DNA of 18,801 nucleotides from assembly GCA_030691555.1 (NCBI GenBank), contig JAUYEB010000150.1, forward strand, positions 1 through 18,801, given 5' to 3'. Below, in pieces: positions 1-6,616 of the stretch; the first letter of the stretch is position 1, and every line of letters begins with the position of its first letter. A program made the translations under genes and the position numbers. The notes below the pieces were generated by a model. It had not been told where the DNA came from and did no database searches. It worked only from the letters and a program-made list of their open reading frames with translations. Origin of the DNA: Candidatus Bathyarchaeota archaeon (lineage in GTDB: Archaea > Thermoproteota > Bathyarchaeia > TCS64).

Positions 1-73
1 TCTGCGTCACGGAGTAGAGGCCGATGCATACAAGCGCGAATACGGCGCCTAGGAAGACTACGTCGTTTGCCAT
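1..73 (-). CDS. nuoK: NuoK/MbhG-like membrane subunit, N-terminal fragment
   Basis: Only the first 24 codons are in the window; the gene runs off the left edge. The translation begins MANDVVFLGAVFALVCIGLY, followed by SVTQ. This matches the first helix of NuoK/MnhC/MbhG proteins, where a short hydrophobic stretch ends in a CIGLYG-type motif. NuoK is a three-helix subunit of the proton-translocating membrane arm. Its ATG overlaps the TGA of the preceding gene by one base (TGATG), so translation is probably coupled. Position after the two NuoJ-like genes is the usual complex I order. The fragment is short, so the assignment rests on motif plus gene order. Confidence 0.75.
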   Translation of the reverse strand, partial: MANDVVFLGAVFALVCIGLYSVTQ

Positions 74-345
74 CAGTGTTTCTCCTCCCTTAGGAGCGCC
101 AGGCAACTGATCGCCGTGGCGAAGAGTATGAGTGTTTGCATTATTAGATCGAGTCCCCTGAAGTTCCAGAGGAAGTTGCTCATCTCACCGCCCAGCGTGT
201 CCGCCGGCTCGATGGGGAGCAGTTCTCTGCTACGGTAAAAGGCGTGTGGGAACGGGGTGGTCGAGACCACGTAGAGCAGCGAGAGGAATAGGAGCCCCGT
301 TACGAAGAGGCTCGCGACCTTTACTGCGCCGTTGTTCTCACTCAT
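73..345 (-). CDS. nuoJ: NuoJ C-terminal half / MbhE-like membrane subunit
   Basis: A protein of about 90 residues with a helix near the N-terminus (VASLFVTGLLFLSLLYVV) and a second near the end. The segment NFRGLDLIMQTLILFA resembles the FRGLDTLGE...L helix of MbhE and the C-terminal part of MrpA, and occupies the place of the C-terminal half of NuoJ. I read it as the second part of a split NuoJ in the ion-pumping arm. The ATG at 343-345 is preferred over a GTG nine bases upstream, because a GGAG-type ribosome-binding site lies about nine bases before it. It overlaps the 3' end of the preceding gene by eight bases. The function of the separate half is inferred from position and weak motif similarity. 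Confidence 0.65.
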   Translation of the reverse strand: MSENNGAVKVASLFVTGLLFLSLLYVVSTTPFPHAFYRSRELLPIEPADTLGGEMSNFLWNFRGLDLIMQTLILFATAISCLALLREEKH

Positions 346-589
346 CGCCCTCACTCCTCACGAACATTATCACCGTTACGAACAGAACCACGACCGCGCC
401 TCCGTAGATGAGCATCTGGAAGAGGCCCACGTAGGGCGCGTAGAGCGTCCAGTAGAGGGCGCCAAGGCAGATGCACATCGCGCCGAGGCTAAGAGCCGCG
501 TAGAGCAGGTTCTTGAGCCCAGCCGCGCCGAGGGCGAAGGCGATGGCCGCCGCGAGTATACCGAACTGTATCAACTCGGTCGCCATCAC
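338..589 (-). CDS. nuoJ: NuoJ N-terminal half / MbhD-like membrane subunit
   Basis: 83 residues, three predicted transmembrane helices. The segment GLFQMLIYGGAVVVLFVTVI is the classic NuoJ signature (LQ..VYAGAV.VLF..V.M), which forms the pi-bulge helix TM3 linking the quinone/catalytic end to the antiporter modules in complex I. Normal NuoJ is 160-200 residues, and this protein stops right after that helix. The remainder appears to be supplied by the next, overlapping gene. It starts with ATG inside the last codons of the NuoI gene (4-base ATGA overlap), so the two are translationally coupled. A split NuoJ is also the situation in MBH (MbhD+MbhE). Confidence 0.85.
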   Translation of the reverse strand: MMATELIQFGILAAAIAFALGAAGLKNLLYAALSLGAMCICLGALYWTLYAPYVGLFQMLIYGGAVVVLFVTVIMFVRSEGDE

Positions 590-978
590 TTCTTCACCTC
601 CACAGGTGCCGCGGGCTTCGCCGCGGGGGCCCTCGGGGTCCTCTTGAAGTCGAGTATCTCATCCGCCTTGTTTATCACGGCGAGCTCGTACGCCGTCGTG
701 AGCCAGATGGCCCCGGTCGGGCAGCTCTCCTCGCACTGCTGGCAGAAGAGGCAGGCCCCGAGGTTGACCTTCAACCCCTCGCACTTCGGGCCGAGGCCCT
801 TGAGCTCTATCGCGAAGCTTGGGCAGACGCGGCTGCACATTCCGCAGCCGGTGCACTTCGCCTCGTCGTAATCATGCCTGCCGCGGCTACCCTTAGGCAT
901 CTCCCTCTTCTCGAAGGGGTAGATGAGTGTGCAGGGCTTGCTCACGGCGTTCTTTAGAAGTTCTCTCTCCATCGCCAT
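586..978 (-). CDS. nuoI: NuoI/HycF-type 2x[4Fe-4S] ferredoxin-like subunit
   Basis: 130 residues with two complete 4Fe-4S motifs: CTGCGMCSRVCP (C42, C45, C48, C52) and CLFCQQCEESCP (C76, C79, C82, C86). This is the electron wire of the peripheral arm, passing electrons between an external donor such as ferredoxin and the proximal cluster in the B-type subunit. The Ala/Pro/Lys-rich tail (about residues 113-130) is low complexity. It lies one base downstream of the NuoH gene and overlaps the NuoJ start by four bases. Short NuoI forms without extra domains are usual in group 4 hydrogenases and archaeal complex I-like enzymes. The window has no NADH module genes (NuoEFG), which favours ferredoxin as donor. 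Confidence 0.93.
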   Translation of the reverse strand: MAMERELLKNAVSKPCTLIYPFEKREMPKGSRGRHDYDEAKCTGCGMCSRVCPSFAIELKGLGPKCEGLKVNLGACLFCQQCEESCPTGAIWLTTAYELAVINKADEILDFKRTPRAPAAKPAAPVEVKK

Positions 979-979
979 C

Positions 980-1990
980 TTAGATCACTCCCGAGAGCGC
1001 CACGATCGCCATCACCTGTAGGACGGCGAGGGGCGTCAAGTACTGCCACGCCCACCTTAGCATCTGATCGATCCTGAACCGGGCGAACAGTGCGCTCAAG
1101 TTGCTCAAGATGAGGACGCAGAACGTGGTCTTCAGTATGAACCATACAATCGGTGGTAGGATTGGTCCGGCTGGTCCGCCCAGGAACAGCGATGTCAACA
1201 GGGCAGAGGCAAGAACAATCTTCACGTCACGCCCTAGGACGAGCAGTGCCAGCTTCTTACCGCTGTACTCCACCTGCCAGCCGTGGACGATCTCCGTCTC
1301 CGCCTCGGCCATGTCGAACGGGCGCATCTCAAGCTCCGCGAGGAGGGAGAGTATGCAGATGCAGAAGCCAACAAACATTGCGACGCCGAGCATTAGGCCC
1401 CAAATGCTAGGGGCGGCTATGAAGTTCTGGACGCTCGCCACCTCCCAGGCGACGATGTTGTTGATGCTGAGGCTGCCAGCCATGATAGCGGGGCCGAGCG
1501 CGAGTAGCACGAGTGGAATCTCGTAGGCGAGGGTCGCGAGCGCCACCCTCGTCGCGCCGATGGCACCGAAGGCGTTGGAGCTGCTCCACCCCGCGAGGAA
1601 GACGTTGAGGACTATGAGGCTGCATATGAGGAGGACGATGATGAGGTCGCCCTCGAAGCTGACGATAGGTGTATAGGCGTATAGGTTTGTGAGGGACTGG
1701 ATGGGCATGACGAAGACGGCAGAGAGCGCCAGGGCGAAGATGACGACGGGGGCTGAGATGAATAGCGCCCTGTTCGCCGCGCTGGGTGTTATGTCCTCCT
1801 TAGCGAGGAGCTTCACCAGGTCGGCGAATGGCTGCAGGATGCCGGCGGGGCCGGTGTGCATCGGGCCCCTCCTGTTCTGGAGGCGCGCGATGGTCTTCCG
1901 GCTCAACCAGTTGCAGTATAGGGCGTAGGCTATGATGAAGAGCGCCCCGGGGAACACCACTATGCTGATTACGTCACTTATTGAGACCAT
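980..1990 (-). CDS. nuoH: NuoH/MbhM-like membrane anchor subunit
   Basis: 336 residues, about eight transmembrane helices. Conserved family blocks are RLQNRRGPMHTGPAGILQPF (about residues 37-56), followed by ADLVKLLAKE, and the cytoplasmic loop MRPFDMAEAETEIVHGW with VEYSG. In complex I this loop lines the quinone cavity and carries the acidic residues that start proton transfer. In group 4 hydrogenases the equivalent subunit docks the catalytic dimer onto the membrane arm. The start is the ATG at 1988-1990, overlapping the end of the large subunit gene by 17 bases. The family boundary between NuoH and HycD/MbhM is not sharp; the operon decides the role here. Confidence 0.95.
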   Translation of the reverse strand: MVSISDVISIVVFPGALFIIAYALYCNWLSRKTIARLQNRRGPMHTGPAGILQPFADLVKLLAKEDITPSAANRALFISAPVVIFALALSAVFVMPIQSLTNLYAYTPIVSFEGDLIIVLLICSLIVLNVFLAGWSSSNAFGAIGATRVALATLAYEIPLVLLALGPAIMAGSLSINNIVAWEVASVQNFIAAPSIWGLMLGVAMFVGFCICILSLLAELEMRPFDMAEAETEIVHGWQVEYSGKKLALLVLGRDVKIVLASALLTSLFLGGPAGPILPPIVWFILKTTFCVLILSNLSALFARFRIDQMLRWAWQYLTPLAVLQVMAIVALSGVI

Positions 1991-3167
1991 TAGAGTACCA
2001 CCTTATTCCGTATTTCCTGATCTCTTCGCTGGTCATGTCCCAGGTCTTCTCCTTCGTCTCGTCGACGAAGACCATGCGGTCCGTGCAGCTGAAGCACGGG
2101 TCGATGCCCGCTAGGACGATGGGGATGTCGGCGATGTACCCGCCCTTGAGCTTCACAGCTAAGCTGGGAATGTTTGCGAGTGTCGGCGCCCTGATCTTGT
2201 ACCTGTAGGGCTTGTTGTCACCCTTGCTACAGAGGTAGTGGATGTCTTCGCCGCGTTGAGCCTCGACCATGTTCGTGGCCTCACCCTCGGGGATCTTCTG
2301 CAGGGGGTTGAACCTCTCCCTGATCGGGCCGTCTGGCAGATGGTCGAGGACGTGCTTGGCTATGCCGACGCTCTCGACCAGTTCACCTACGCGTACGAGG
2401 ACGTTGCCCAGCACGTCGCCGCTTTCGGCGGTGACGACGTTCCAAGGGATCTCATCGTATGCGAGGTAAGTGTTGTCTCGGCGGGTGTCCTTGTTGACAC
2501 CACTCGCCCTCGCATGGGGGCCACAGCCGCAAAGGCGGATCATGTCCGCCTTGCTGCAGTAGCCGACGCCGGCGGCCCTGTTGATTATGGTAGATTCTGT
2601 CGTGGCGACCTGAATGTAGTATTTTGTGCGCTCGGCGAGTATGTCGAGCATCTTCTGGAACTTGGGGATCTTGTCGCTCGGGATGTCCCTGCGGACCCCC
2701 CCAATAGCGTTCCAGGCGTAGTTGACCCTGTTGCCGCTGATCTCCTCGAGGATGTCGAGGACGACCTCGCGGTCGCGCCAGACGTAGTAGAAGAGGGTGT
2801 CGAACCCGATCTCGTGGGCGGCGACGCCGACCCAGAGGAGGTGGCTGTGTATCCTCTCCAGCTCGTGGACGAGTGTGCGCAGATACTTCGCCCTGGGGGG
2901 AATCGTTATGCCCGCGACCTCCTCGACGTTCATGGCGTAGAGGGTTTGGTGGGCGTTGCTGCAGATGCCACAGACTCGCTCGACGAGGTAGAGGTTCTGG
3001 ATGTAAGTGCGGGCCTCCATCGCCTTCTCGATGCCTCGATGGTTGTACCCAATCCGGGGCTCGACGTCGATGACGACCTCGCCGTCGACCTTGAAGAGGA
3101 AGCTCGCCGGCTCCTTTAGTGCCGGGTGCTGCGGGCCTATCGGTATGCTGAACTCTGTGTCGCTCAT
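1974..3167 (-). CDS. Group 4 [NiFe] hydrogenase large (catalytic) subunit, NuoD/HycE-like
   Basis: 397 residues from the chosen ATG. Both Ni-Fe binding motifs are intact: L1 ERVCGICSNAH with C66 and C69, and L2 DPCFSCTDR with C358 and C361. True NuoD proteins have lost these cysteines, so this is a hydrogenase rather than a quinone reductase subunit. After R364 comes M365 and a 33-residue tail, matching the size and the Arg-Met cut of the propeptide removed from E. coli HycE by HycI. The start at 3165-3167 is chosen because GGGAGG sits at a proper distance and the ATG overlaps the NuoC stop (ATGA). A longer reading to 3248 would lie wholly inside NuoC. The enzyme should reduce protons with electrons from the B and I subunits. 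A role outside H2 metabolism is unlikely with all four cysteines kept. Confidence 0.93.
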   Translation of the reverse strand: MSDTEFSIPIGPQHPALKEPASFLFKVDGEVVIDVEPRIGYNHRGIEKAMEARTYIQNLYLVERVCGICSNAHQTLYAMNVEEVAGITIPPRAKYLRTLVHELERIHSHLLWVGVAAHEIGFDTLFYYVWRDREVVLDILEEISGNRVNYAWNAIGGVRRDIPSDKIPKFQKMLDILAERTKYYIQVATTESTIINRAAGVGYCSKADMIRLCGCGPHARASGVNKDTRRDNTYLAYDEIPWNVVTAESGDVLGNVLVRVGELVESVGIAKHVLDHLPDGPIRERFNPLQKIPEGEATNMVEAQRGEDIHYLCSKGDNKPYRYKIRAPTLANIPSLAVKLKGGYIADIPIVLAGIDPCFSCTDRMVFVDETKEKTWDMTSEEIRKYGIRWYSNGLNK

Positions 3168-3655
3168 GTCCATTCCTCCCCGTCGACCGCCTTCCGGAGG
3201 GACTTCACGTCCCACTTCTTCAGCAGGGGGTAGATTCCCTCGGGCCACTCCTCGGTCATTAGGAGCCTCTTCGGGTTGGGGTGACCCTCAGGGTAGACGC
3301 CCAGGAGATCGTTGACCTCCCTCTCGTAGAGGACGGCACCGTTGATTATGTCGGTTATCGAAGGGACCACGGGCTTGTCACCCGGGACACGCACCTTGAT
3401 CGTGAACACGAGGTTCGGGCGGTTGAAGTGGTAGTTCAGCTCCCGCTCCTCCCCCAGGTCCATGCCCGTGATCGTCGATAGGTGGAACAAACCCTCCTTC
3501 TCCTTGACGTAGGTGACGGCGTCCCTGAGCTTCTCGGTCTTTATGGTTACGTAGACTCGCTTCTCCTTCGGGACCTTGGAGTCGATTACGTTCTCCTCGC
3601 CGATCACCTCGGTGAATCTCTCAAGGGTTTTCTTGTTTTCTTCAGCGTAACTCAT
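3164..3655 (-). CDS. nuoC: NuoC/HycE N-domain (30 kDa) subunit
   Basis: 163 residues. It contains the family blocks FHLSTITGMDLGEE (about 57-70) and EREVNDLLGVYPEGHPNPKR (about 111-130), followed by a WPEG.YPL..K stretch, typical of the 30 kDa subunit of complex I and the N-terminal domain of HycE. It is soluble, sits on the large subunit, and has a structural role near the active-site cavity. It is a separate gene here, whereas HycE of E. coli fuses C and D. It starts ten bases after the NuoB stop and overlaps the large-subunit gene by four bases. No cofactor motif is present, as expected. Confidence 0.93.
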   Translation of the reverse strand: MSYAEENKKTLERFTEVIGEENVIDSKVPKEKRVYVTIKTEKLRDAVTYVKEKEGLFHLSTITGMDLGEERELNYHFNRPNLVFTIKVRVPGDKPVVPSITDIINGAVLYEREVNDLLGVYPEGHPNPKRLLMTEEWPEGIYPLLKKWDVKSLRKAVDGEEWT

Positions 3656-3665
3656 TCAATTCACC

Positions 3666-4085
3666 TCAGTACCCCGCGCTCTTCAGGAGCTTGACCACGC
3701 CGTCGAGGATGGCCTCCGGTTTTGGCGGGCAGCCCACGACGTATGCGTTCACCGGGATCACCTTGTCCACACCCTCCATGACGTTGTAGCAGTCCTGGAA
3801 CGTGCCGCCGGTGTTGGCGCAGCTCCCGACCGCCACGACGAACTTCGGCTCGGGCATCTGCTCGTATATCCTCTTGAGTCTGCTCTTCAGCTTCCTCGAG
3901 ATTGAGCCTGAGATGACCATGACGTCGGCGTGCCTCGGGGTGCCCTTGAGTAGGGCTCCGAAGCGCTCGACATCGAACCGAGGCGTAAGAATCGCCAAAA
4001 TCTCGATGTCGCAGGCGTTGCATGCGGCGCCGTTGAAGTGTATCAGCCAAGGGGAGCGAGTTCTAGCCCATGTTACAAGGCCCAT
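3666..4085 (-). CDS. nuoB: NuoB-like small subunit of group 4 [NiFe] hydrogenase
   Basis: 139 residues. Proximal 4Fe-4S cluster ligands are visible: C22 and C25 in FNGAACNACDIEIL, C89 in VAVGSCANTGG, and C119 in VVGCPPKPEAI. Complex I NuoB normally has adjacent cysteines (CC) at the first position, whereas hydrogenase small subunits such as HycG and MbhJ have CxxC, as here. The subunit passes electrons between the NuoI-type ferredoxin subunit and the Ni-Fe site in the large subunit. It lies one base downstream of the NuoA gene. Short, membrane-peripheral, no signal peptide, consistent with a cytoplasm-facing catalytic arm. Confidence 0.95.
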   Translation of the reverse strand: MGLVTWARTRSPWLIHFNGAACNACDIEILAILTPRFDVERFGALLKGTPRHADVMVISGSISRKLKSRLKRIYEQMPEPKFVVAVGSCANTGGTFQDCYNVMEGVDKVIPVNAYVVGCPPKPEAILDGVVKLLKSAGY

Positions 4086-4086
4086 T

Positions 4087-4422
4087 TTACGTCCTCCACT
4101 TCGCTGTCAGTATGGCGATGGACACAAGCGAGGCCGCCGCATACGCTAGCGGAAGCATCACGTTAGCCGGTCTGGCGAGCGTCGTCGCGAGGACGAAGCC
4201 CAAAACGTCGAATATCATGAAGTATACTGCGTAGATGAAGAAGTTCTCGACATTCACCCTAACCTTGGTGGGGGGAATATCCTCACCGCAGGCATAGGGC
4301 GCCAGTTTGCCGGGTGTGTCCGGACTCTTTGGTGCCAGATCGTTACCTATCACCATGATGATCAGGGCGACGGCGACGGCTACAACCAAAATTATCGTGA
4401 ATCCGGTAAGACCTTCAAGCAA
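4087..4422 (-). CDS. nuoA: NuoA-like membrane subunit
   Basis: 111 residues, three transmembrane helices (about 5-25, 54-77, 84-105). The loop after helix 1 has LAPYACGEDIPP, equivalent to the YECG motif of NuoA. Helix 2 carries FFIYAVYFMIFDVLGFVLA, equivalent to the FLIFDVE block with its conserved Asp. The gene starts with TTG (4420-4422) behind GAGGGA, and is first in the complex I-like operon. NuoA wraps NuoH in complex I. I am not aware of NuoA in the well-studied HycE, Ech or MBH hydrogenases, so its presence next to an intact Ni-Fe large subunit is notable. Confidence 0.88.
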   Translation of the reverse strand: MLEGLTGFTIILVVAVAVALIIMVIGNDLAPKSPDTPGKLAPYACGEDIPPTKVRVNVENFFIYAVYFMIFDVLGFVLATTLARPANVMLPLAYAAASLVSIAILTAKWRT

Positions 4423-4450
4423 TTCGGTCCCTCACACGTTCGTTGATGCG

Positions 4451-4460
4451 CCAATATAAA
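4451..4460 (-). promoter_or_regulatory. TATA box for the hydrogenase operon
   Basis: Read on the minus strand this is TTTATATTGG, about 31-38 bases upstream of the TTG start of the NuoA-like gene. With the usual TATA to start-site distance, transcription would begin near 4430, giving a leader of only a few bases plus GAGGGA. The 124-base gap 4423-4546 is AT-richer than its surroundings, and no better promoter is visible in it. Confidence 0.6.
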
Positions 4461-4513
4461 CATTCACGGTTGATAAGAATTTGGTCTACACAGTATAGAA
4501 TGTACGAAAACGA

Positions 4514-4527
4514 GCCGAAAAATCGGC
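4514..4527 (-). terminator. Weak hairpin after the HycI gene
   Basis: GCCGA and TCGGC form a 5-bp stem with a 4-base loop about 20 bases after the stop of the endopeptidase gene. On the minus strand it is followed by TCGTTTTCG. The stem is short and the T-run is interrupted, so termination between this gene and the hydrogenase operon is only possible. Confidence 0.25.
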
Positions 4528-4546
4528 GAATGAGAAATAACTGACA

Positions 4547-5029
4547 CTACTTTAGCGAATCGTGGATCGCCTCAGCGATGAGCCCCGCTCCCCTCTCTAC
4601 GTCGGGTGTCAGCCCCTCCCCGAGGCTGATGTCCACCCCCTGGATGCCGAGCAGGGCGACGCGCTCGCATATCGACTTCTTGATGTAGTCGATGAATATG
4701 TTGAGGGGTAGGCTGTGGGTGGACACGGTGGCGTTGGCGATCATTTTCGGGGGGACGATCCTTGCCTCGCCGGGTTTCCCGCCGAAGTTGGCGGCGTCGA
4801 GCAGGAGCACGTGGCTGGGGGAGAAGTCCCTTATGGCGCCGGTGTAGCTCTCTGGCACGATCTCCGTCTTGAGGAGCAGGACAGTCTCGGGGACCCTGCC
4901 CTCCAGGAGTTCGAGCACCCTGAGCCCCACTGCGTCGTCGCGCCTTATCGGGCTCCCGATGCCGACGAGGACGACGCGCCTGCCCTCGGGCCCACCGAAG
5001 AAACCGTTGAGCTCCCCCCTCAGAGACAT
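4547..5029 (-). CDS. hycI: [NiFe] hydrogenase maturation endopeptidase, HycI/HyaD family
   Basis: 160 residues, normal for the family. Motifs: VGIGSPIRRDDAVG (about 22-35, with the D31/D32 nickel ligand region), EIVPE (about 56-60), HVLLLDAANFGGKPGE (about 73-88, with D78), STHSLPL (about 103-109, with H105), then LLGIQ. In HycI two Asp and one His bind nickel in the precursor large subunit, and the enzyme then cuts the C-terminal propeptide. The likely substrate is the neighbouring group 4 large subunit, with a predicted R364-M365 cut. It starts at an ATG 32 bases after the ThiF-like gene, on the same strand as the hydrogenase operon, which starts 124 bases downstream. Family-level confidence is very high. 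Confidence 0.95.
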   Translation of the reverse strand: MSLRGELNGFFGGPEGRRVVLVGIGSPIRRDDAVGLRVLELLEGRVPETVLLLKTEIVPESYTGAIRDFSPSHVLLLDAANFGGKPGEARIVPPKMIANATVSTHSLPLNIFIDYIKKSICERVALLGIQGVDISLGEGLTPDVERGAGLIAEAIHDSLK

Positions 5030-5052
5030 CGCCTTAGGACTCGAATCCGGGT

Positions 5053-5062
5053 GGTTAAAACC
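5053..5062 (-). promoter_or_regulatory. Possible TATA element for the HycI gene
   Basis: The near-palindrome GGTTTTAACC lies about 28 bases upstream of the HycI ATG, the spacing expected for a leaderless archaeal transcript. It overlaps the stop of the upstream gene, and cotranscription with that gene is equally possible. Confidence 0.3.
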
Positions 5063-6120
5063 TATTCGATTCTGACCCCGGTTAGCTTTCGGTATAGATC
5101 CGTGGCGTTTACCCTAGACTCCGCACCCTCGAAGACGGCCACACCGGTCTTGAAGACGCTCCCGCTCAGCCCTTTCCCGTCGCTGAACGTCAACCCGAGG
5201 CGCGTGGCGAGGCTTTTCTCGAGCTTGAGCGCGGTCAGCCTCGTCTCGACCTCGCTTAGGTTCAGGTCGATCAGCTCGTCGGGGGTTATTGTGAAGACTC
5301 GCTTCCCGCCCCGCCCACATATCTCCTCGACGGGGTCGCTCACCCCCGGATCGGCAGTCCCAGACCCGCAGACCCTGCAGGATTCAGCCTTGGCCAGGTT
5401 GATCTTCTCCATGCTCAGGTCGTCCAAGTCGAAGAAGAGCAGCTTGCCCGCGAGGCGCGACTTCTCCCCGAGGATGATCCGGGCCGCCTCGGAGACCTGG
5501 ATGCTGGCGATGACGCTTATAGCGGGTGGCATCACCCCGACTGTGGCGCAGGTTGGGACGTTCGCCTCGTCGACTCCGCCCTGCCAGCACTCCAGACACG
5601 GGGTCTCCCCCGGGATGATCGTGGAGACGTTCCCGACATGCGTTATGACGGCCCCGTAGACGTAGGGTACACCATGCTCCACACATGCCCTGTTCAAGGC
5701 GAGGCGCGGAGTCAACCTATCCAACCCATCAACAACGATGTCCACACTATCAACCAGCTTGGCGGCGGTCCTATCATTTACCGAGACTGGGAGAGCCTCG
5801 ATGTCGATGAAGGGATTCACCTTGCGGAGACGCATCTCCGCTGCCTCCACTTTGGGGTACCCGACGACGTCGACCCCGTATAGGTGCTGCCTCTGAAGGT
5901 TACTCATCTCCACGACATCGCGATCAGCGAGCCTTAGGAACCCGACCCCCATGGAAGCGAGCTGAACCGAGAGCTGGCAGCCAAGCCCACCGACCCCCGC
6001 TACGAGAACCCTAGCACTCTTCAGCTTCTTTTGCCCATTCAAACCGATCTCCGACAGAACGAGCTGACGCGAATAATATGCGAGTTCGTCTGAATTGAAT
6101 CCGCCCCTGGAAGATGCCAT
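5062..6120 (-). CDS. E1-like ThiF/MoeB/HesA family adenylyltransferase
   Basis: 352 residues. The N-terminal part is a complete E1-type fold: Arg finger in YYSRQ (R18), nucleotide loop GVGGLG (42-47), acidic D66, SNLQRQ (73-78), K90, and VDGLD (129-133). Zinc cysteines pair as CLEC (C175, C178) and CRVC (C248, C251). C191 in PTCATVGV is at the position of the conserved MoeB/ThiF cysteine. Residues from about 270 form a small C-terminal domain with FKTGVAVFEG and NATDLYRKL, seen in many archaeal ThiF-type proteins. Such enzymes adenylate the C-terminal glycine of a ubiquitin-fold sulfur carrier (MoaD, ThiS, SAMP). The partner is not in the window. Its position directly before HycI could mean a shared maturation role or simple adjacency. 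Confidence 0.9.
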   Translation of the reverse strand: MASSRGGFNSDELAYYSRQLVLSEIGLNGQKKLKSARVLVAGVGGLGCQLSVQLASMGVGFLRLADRDVVEMSNLQRQHLYGVDVVGYPKVEAAEMRLRKVNPFIDIEALPVSVNDRTAAKLVDSVDIVVDGLDRLTPRLALNRACVEHGVPYVYGAVITHVGNVSTIIPGETPCLECWQGGVDEANVPTCATVGVMPPAISVIASIQVSEAARIILGEKSRLAGKLLFFDLDDLSMEKINLAKAESCRVCGSGTADPGVSDPVEEICGRGGKRVFTITPDELIDLNLSEVETRLTALKLEKSLATRLGLTFSDGKGLSGSVFKTGVAVFEGAESRVNATDLYRKLTGVRIE

Positions 6121-6156
6121 GTATCAGAGAGTGTGACGGTACTTGAAAAAAGTGTA

Positions 6157-6172
6157 GCCGGGGAAAGCCGGC
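6157..6172 (-). terminator. Hairpin upstream of the ThiF-like gene
   Basis: GCCGG and CCGGC flank a 6-base loop. On the minus strand the hairpin is followed by TACACTTTTTTC, the layout of an oligo-T terminator for the gene at 6293-6616. The same T-run lies about 26-30 bases before the ThiF-like ATG, so it could instead be part of that gene's promoter. The rest of 6173-6292 shows a small GGGGT/ACCCC hairpin at 6256-6268 and no gene. Confidence 0.3.
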
Positions 6173-6292
6173 GGAATATATGGACGACCTCTGGGGGGCC
6201 CGAGCCACTGACTATGAAGAGAAGCACAAACCCAATAAAATGACGGGGCAGGATCGGGGTGAGACCCCCTAGAACCCGCCTCCCCCTTCAAG

Positions 6293-6616
6293 TCAGACCC
6301 TTACAGCCTTCAGTCCATACTCCAGCACGACCCGACTGCCATGTTCGTTCCTCGACGCCATTGAGTAGCTGCTCACCTTCAAGCCCCGGCTCCTCGACCA
6401 GTACCTCACATAGAGGGTGAAAACCAGTCTGGATGAGGCGAAACCCGCCATTATCCCCGTTAGGGAGCCCCAGAACAGGGACGGCGGAGCAATAAATACC
6501 AAGACTACTTGGAGGACAAGCAAAACTGATGACGACGTTACGAGGGGTATGAAGCGCCTGAGGCCCTTCTGCCGCCGCGCCTTAGCCATGCCCTGAGCGA
6601 CAAGCTCACCGCTCAT
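6293..6616 (-). CDS. Small membrane protein, unknown family
   Basis: 107 residues from the ATG at 6614-6616. The reading frame stays open to a TTG at 6664, but GGAG sits about nine bases before the ATG. There are two hydrophobic stretches, about residues 22-42 (FIPLVTSSSVLLVLQVVLVF) and 47-70. A basic N-terminal segment (AKARRQKGLRR) suggests the N-terminus is inside the cell. The C-terminal 35 residues are polar. I do not recognise a family. It diverges from the binding-protein gene, and no partner is evident. It is short, so it could be a chance frame, but base use and the helices look genuine. Confidence 0.5.
   Translation of the reverse strand: MSGELVAQGMAKARRQKGLRRFIPLVTSSSVLLVLQVVLVFIAPPSLFWGSLTGIMAGFASSRLVFTLYVRYWSRSRGLKVSSYSMASRNEHGSRVVLEYGLKAVRV

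Noticed and set aside
659..856. Separate small minus-strand protein
   Set aside because: A shifted frame within the NuoI gene, Arg-rich and without cysteine spacing.
2238..3119. Long plus-strand open frame (293 residues, Asp/Val-rich)
   Set aside because: It lies exactly antisense to the conserved large-subunit gene and has a composition typical of a complement frame in GC-rich DNA, with no motif.
1974..4422. Plain NADH/F420H2:quinone oxidoreductase (complex I) catalytic subunits
   Set aside because: The large subunit retains both CxxC Ni-Fe motifs and a protease-type tail, and a HycI endopeptidase lies upstream. Quinone-reducing NuoD lacks these cysteines.
5033..5055. tRNA T-loop-like ACTCGAATCCGGG
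   Set aside because: No acceptor, D-arm or anticodon arm can be built around it on either strand. The upstream 70 bases are the start of the HycI gene.
4715..5659. Plus-strand open frame of 314 residues
   Set aside because: Antisense to the HycI and ThiF-like genes, both of which have full family motifs. The plus-strand translation is low complexity.
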